A DNA stretch of 7,150 nt. It comes from Bacteroidales bacterium. GTDB lineage: Bacteria > Bacteroidota > Bacteroidia > Bacteroidales > 4484-276. Below, piece by piece: positions 5,029-7,150 of this stretch. The DNA lies in the NCBI GenBank assembly GCA_018400545.1, contig JAGYLT010000117.1:1-7150 (forward strand), in the 5' to 3' direction. The notes under the pieces are model-generated. The model saw nothing but the letters and a program-made list of their open reading frames with translations. It had not been told where the DNA came from and did no database searches. A program made the position numbers and the translations under genes. Numbering within the stretch: position 1 is the first letter of the stretch; each line of letters begins with the position of its first letter.

Positions 5029-5756
5029 TCTACATCCTCGCAGGAATGCACCGCTCCGGAACCTCGATGTTTGCCCGTTTCATGCACAAATCAGGCATCA
5101 ACATGGGAACGGATTTTTATGTGGATGAAACCGCCAATAAATTTGGGCATTATGAAGATCTGGACTTTTTAAACCTGCAACGCAACGAACTTTCCAGGCA
5201 ATGTCATGGTGAGGATTACCTGATCTATGACGATTTCCCGGTTTCGCTGGATTTTGTGCGACAGAGCAAACAACTTATCGCAACAAAAAACAATCAAAAT
5301 GCAGGAAAGCCCTGGGGATGGAAAGACCCACGAACCACTGTTTTCCTGAATCACTGGCATGCCATAAACCGCGAGGCACAATATATTTTTTTGGTAAGGA
5401 AACCCACGGCAGTTGTTAACTCGCTGTGCAGATTGCTCCAGACAAAAAGGTCGGTGACTGAAAAATCCAGGTATCTGAAAACCTACATTTTTTACAACCG
5501 GGAATTGCTGCTTTTCCATAAAAAATACCGGGGCAAAAACATGGCCGTAATTGGGTTTGATGAATTGATCAAAAACCCAAAACACACGCTGGAAAAGGCT
5601 TCTAAAAAACTCTACTTTGATTTTGATGCCGGGCTTTTTGGTAAATTATTCGACAATAAAGTGATTTCAGATTCGCAGGGTATCAGTTACCTGTTTCTTA
5701 AAAAACTGTTAGCACAGGCCGAAGAAACCTATGGTGAGCTGAGCGTGCATTTTTAA
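5025..5756 (+). CDS. PAPS-dependent sulfotransferase family protein
   Basis: The 243-residue product would transfer sulfate from 3'-phosphoadenosine-5'-phosphosulfate to an acceptor, here most likely a sugar. The N-terminal P-loop-like 5'-phosphosulfate-binding motif GMHRSGTS is at residues 7-14, right after the first beta strand. GHYEDLDF (41-48) and WGWKDPRT (97-104) are motifs common in bacterial carbohydrate sulfotransferases. FLVRKPTAVVNSL (122-134) matches the 3'-phosphate-binding region with R125 and S133. There is no signal peptide, so it acts in the cytoplasm. An in-frame ATG at 4971 would add 18 residues (MHADVRLSRTRP...), but the family normally starts with the strand before the P-loop, and the ATG at 5025 gives exactly that start (MIYILAGMHRSG). 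The glycosyltransferase follows after 13 nt, indicating one operon. The acceptor is unknown. Confidence 0.88.
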   Translation: MIYILAGMHRSGTSMFARFMHKSGINMGTDFYVDETANKFGHYEDLDFLNLQRNELSRQCHGEDYLIYDDFPVSLDFVRQSKQLIATKNNQNAGKPWGWKDPRTTVFLNHWHAINREAQYIFLVRKPTAVVNSLCRLLQTKRSVTEKSRYLKTYIFYNRELLLFHKKYRGKNMAVIGFDELIKNPKHTLEKASKKLYFDFDAGLFGKLFDNKVISDSQGISYLFLKKLLAQAEETYGELSVHF

Positions 5757-5769
5757 TTAGTTTTGCGAA

Positions 5770-6822
5770 ATGAAAGTCGCTTTCAGTACGGCAACCATCA
5801 ACTATTTACCGCGAGCCTGCACCCTGGCCCACTCATTTTTGGACCACCATCCGGGGTACCGGTTTTTGCTTTTTTTAATCGATCCGAAGGATGAACGCAT
5901 TGATCCGTTCCAACGTAAAAACCTTGAATTCATCAGCATCGAAAGTATTCAAATTGATGCCCTGTCGGATTTGTTGAGCAACCTGAACATTTCGGAAATC
6001 AGCTTTAGCCTGAAACCGGTTCTAACGGAATACATCCTGCAAGAATACCCCGAAACTGAACACCTTTTTTATTTTGATGGCGACATGCGGGTTTACGACC
6101 GGCTTGCGGAAGCTGAAAAATTGCTCGTAGATCATGACCTGGTGCTGACCCCGCATTTTACCCACCCGGTTGAGGATGACAAAACTCCTACGGAACTCGA
6201 CATCCTGCGCACAGGACTTTACAACATGGGATTTGCCGGATTTAGAAATTCTGAAGGCGCAAAACGAATTCTAACCTGGTGGAAAAAACGCGTCCTGAAT
6301 TTTGGCTATGAAAATCACGATCTGGGCCTTACCGCCGACCAAATGTGGATGAGCCTGGCCACGCTGTTTTTCGACAATGTGGGAATCATCAAACATCCGG
6401 GATACAACTTTGCTTACTGGAACGTACACGAACGAGAACTTTCGTTCAAGGAAAAAACCTGGTTTGTGAATGATTCTGAAAAACTGGCATTGGTCCACTT
6501 TGCGGATTTCGACCCGGAAAACCCCGGATTATTTTCCAATCCAAAACATTTCAACCGCATCATGCCGGGAGAAAATCATGCTTTACGCATACTCTGCGAG
6601 GCGTATGCAGCGGAGTTGAAAAAAAACAAACTTGATGCATATAAAAACTTCAAATCAAAATACGCCATTTCGCCCCGGAAGCAGGCCTGGCGAAAACTAA
6701 CCGGGGACAATACATCTTCCAAAACCAAACAACTGGCCATCTGGTATTTTTACCTCTGGCCGGGGTGGCTGCGGCGGTTTATCCGAAAATTTTCACTGTT
6801 TATCCTGCGCAACGTAAAATGA
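5770..6822 (+). CDS. GT8-like glycosyltransferase (GT-A fold)
   Basis: This 350-residue enzyme probably transfers a sugar from a nucleotide-sugar donor during surface-glycan assembly. It starts on a typical GT-A first strand (MKVAFSTATINYLPRACTLAHSF). YFDGDMRVYD (101-110) contains the metal-binding D-x-D (D103, D105). YNMGFAGFRN (151-160) resembles the 'FNSGvm' acceptor/donor strand of GT8-type enzymes. TADQMW (188-193) corresponds to the 'DQ' motif, and VHFADFDP (242-249) to the 'HF.G' histidine that helps bind metal. The C-terminal tail (about 320-350) is rich in Trp, Phe and Arg/Lys and may lie on the membrane. An in-frame TAG at 5758-5760 makes the ATG at 5770 the first usable start. The stop overlaps the next gene's start as ATGA. 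The precise sugar cannot be read from sequence; a GT8 or related clan family is the best estimate. Confidence 0.85.
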   Translation: MKVAFSTATINYLPRACTLAHSFLDHHPGYRFLLFLIDPKDERIDPFQRKNLEFISIESIQIDALSDLLSNLNISEISFSLKPVLTEYILQEYPETEHLFYFDGDMRVYDRLAEAEKLLVDHDLVLTPHFTHPVEDDKTPTELDILRTGLYNMGFAGFRNSEGAKRILTWWKKRVLNFGYENHDLGLTADQMWMSLATLFFDNVGIIKHPGYNFAYWNVHERELSFKEKTWFVNDSEKLALVHFADFDPENPGLFSNPKHFNRIMPGENHALRILCEAYAAELKKNKLDAYKNFKSKYAISPRKQAWRKLTGDNTSSKTKQLAIWYFYLWPGWLRRFIRKFSLFILRNVK

Positions 6823-7150
6823 GCACCTCAAAAGGCATATCCATTATTTTGTGCGGATACAACAGCCGCCATCTGCTTCCCGAAACCCTGAAGCACCTCG
6901 CACGTCTCAAACCCCCGGACAGTTACCCGGCAGAGCTGGTGATTGTTGACAATGCCTCAACGGATGGAACAGATAAAGCTGCGCAAGATTTATGGAAGAA
7001 AAACGATGCCCCCTACCCCATGCATGTCCACCATGAACAACAGCCGGGACTGATGTTTGCCCGAAAAAAAGGGCTGAGAGAAAGTAAATATTCATTGATT
7101 TTATTTGTGGACGACGACAACTGGCTGGACGCAAACTACCTGGTGGAAAT
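6819..7150 (+). CDS. GT2 family glycosyltransferase, N-terminal part (runs off the right edge)
   Basis: The visible 110 codons are the start of a family 2 glycosyltransferase. KGISIILCGYNSRHLLPETLKHL (5-27) is the first nucleotide-binding unit. LVIVDNASTDGT (40-51) is the classic GT2 strand with its Asp. QQPGLMFARKKGL (74-86) corresponds to the 'n.G.a.aRN.G' helix. LFVDDDNWLD (95-104) carries the metal-binding Asp cluster, followed by NYLVE, as in enzymes that transfer sugars to cell-surface polymers. The ATG at 6819-6821 overlaps the TGA of the upstream gene (6820-6822), and no stop occurs before the window ends. No Shine-Dalgarno is seen, so translation may depend on coupling to the upstream frame. 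The remaining two thirds or so, and therefore acceptor class, are not visible. Confidence 0.93.
   Translation, partial: MSTSKGISIILCGYNSRHLLPETLKHLARLKPPDSYPAELVIVDNASTDGTDKAAQDLWKKNDAPYPMHVHHEQQPGLMFARKKGLRESKYSLILFVDDDNWLDANYLVE

Noticed and set aside
5169..5585. Minus-strand open frame of 138 codons
   Set aside because: It is antisense to the sulfotransferase, whose catalytic motifs lie in the same bases; no promoter box or family likeness.
5758..5765. TAGTTTTG as a promoter for the GT8-like gene
   Set aside because: It is a perfect TAnnTTTG, but ends only 4 nt before the ATG, so transcription would start at or inside the start codon; co-transcription with the sulfotransferase is simpler.

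Overview
The window reads as a chromosomal segment of a member of the Bacteroidota. Three things point there. Perfect or near-perfect TAnnTTTG boxes, the -7 element of the Bacteroidota housekeeping sigma factor, sit just upstream of most genes. None of the seven main protein starts has a recognisable Shine-Dalgarno sequence. The 'dihydroorotate dehydrogenase-like' and SITGKP/CxxC proteins also have the look of that phylum. I cannot name a genus.

Layout. At the left edge is the N-terminal part of IspH (isoprenoid biosynthesis), on the minus strand and running off the window. A 259-bp spacer carries divergent promoters for ispH and for a plus-strand conserved protein (771-1367) with two CxxC pairs and a repeated SITGKP motif. 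The next 237 bp lie between convergent genes and hold palindromic, repeat-like DNA, including a perfect 18-bp palindrome. A minus-strand FMN oxidoreductase of the DHOD-like family (1605-2597) follows; it lacks the cysteine motif of true dihydroorotate dehydrogenases. A 336-bp spacer then holds its promoter and a terminator-like hairpin. Next comes a minus-strand polytopic O-antigen ligase/polymerase with a C-terminal TPR region (2934-4835).

A short divergent promoter region (about 4855-4903) separates the ligase from a plus-strand glycan operon: a possible 32-codon leader ORF, a sulfotransferase, a GT8-like glycosyltransferase and a GT2 glycosyltransferase that runs off the right edge. The plus-strand genes are tightly packed (ATGA overlap, 13-nt gap, ATGA overlap), so they are probably co-transcribed and partly translationally coupled.

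Working together: the right half looks like the edge of a surface-polysaccharide locus. The two glycosyltransferases would extend a glycan, the sulfotransferase would decorate it from PAPS, and the Wzy/WaaL-type protein would polymerise it or attach it to its carrier. The left half is ordinary housekeeping or unknown-function material. The most unusual piece is the leader in front of the sulfotransferase: a promoter, a short ORF, a GC-rich hairpin inside that ORF, and a stop codon overlapping the sulfotransferase start. I did not find a clearly new defence, mobile or RNA system.
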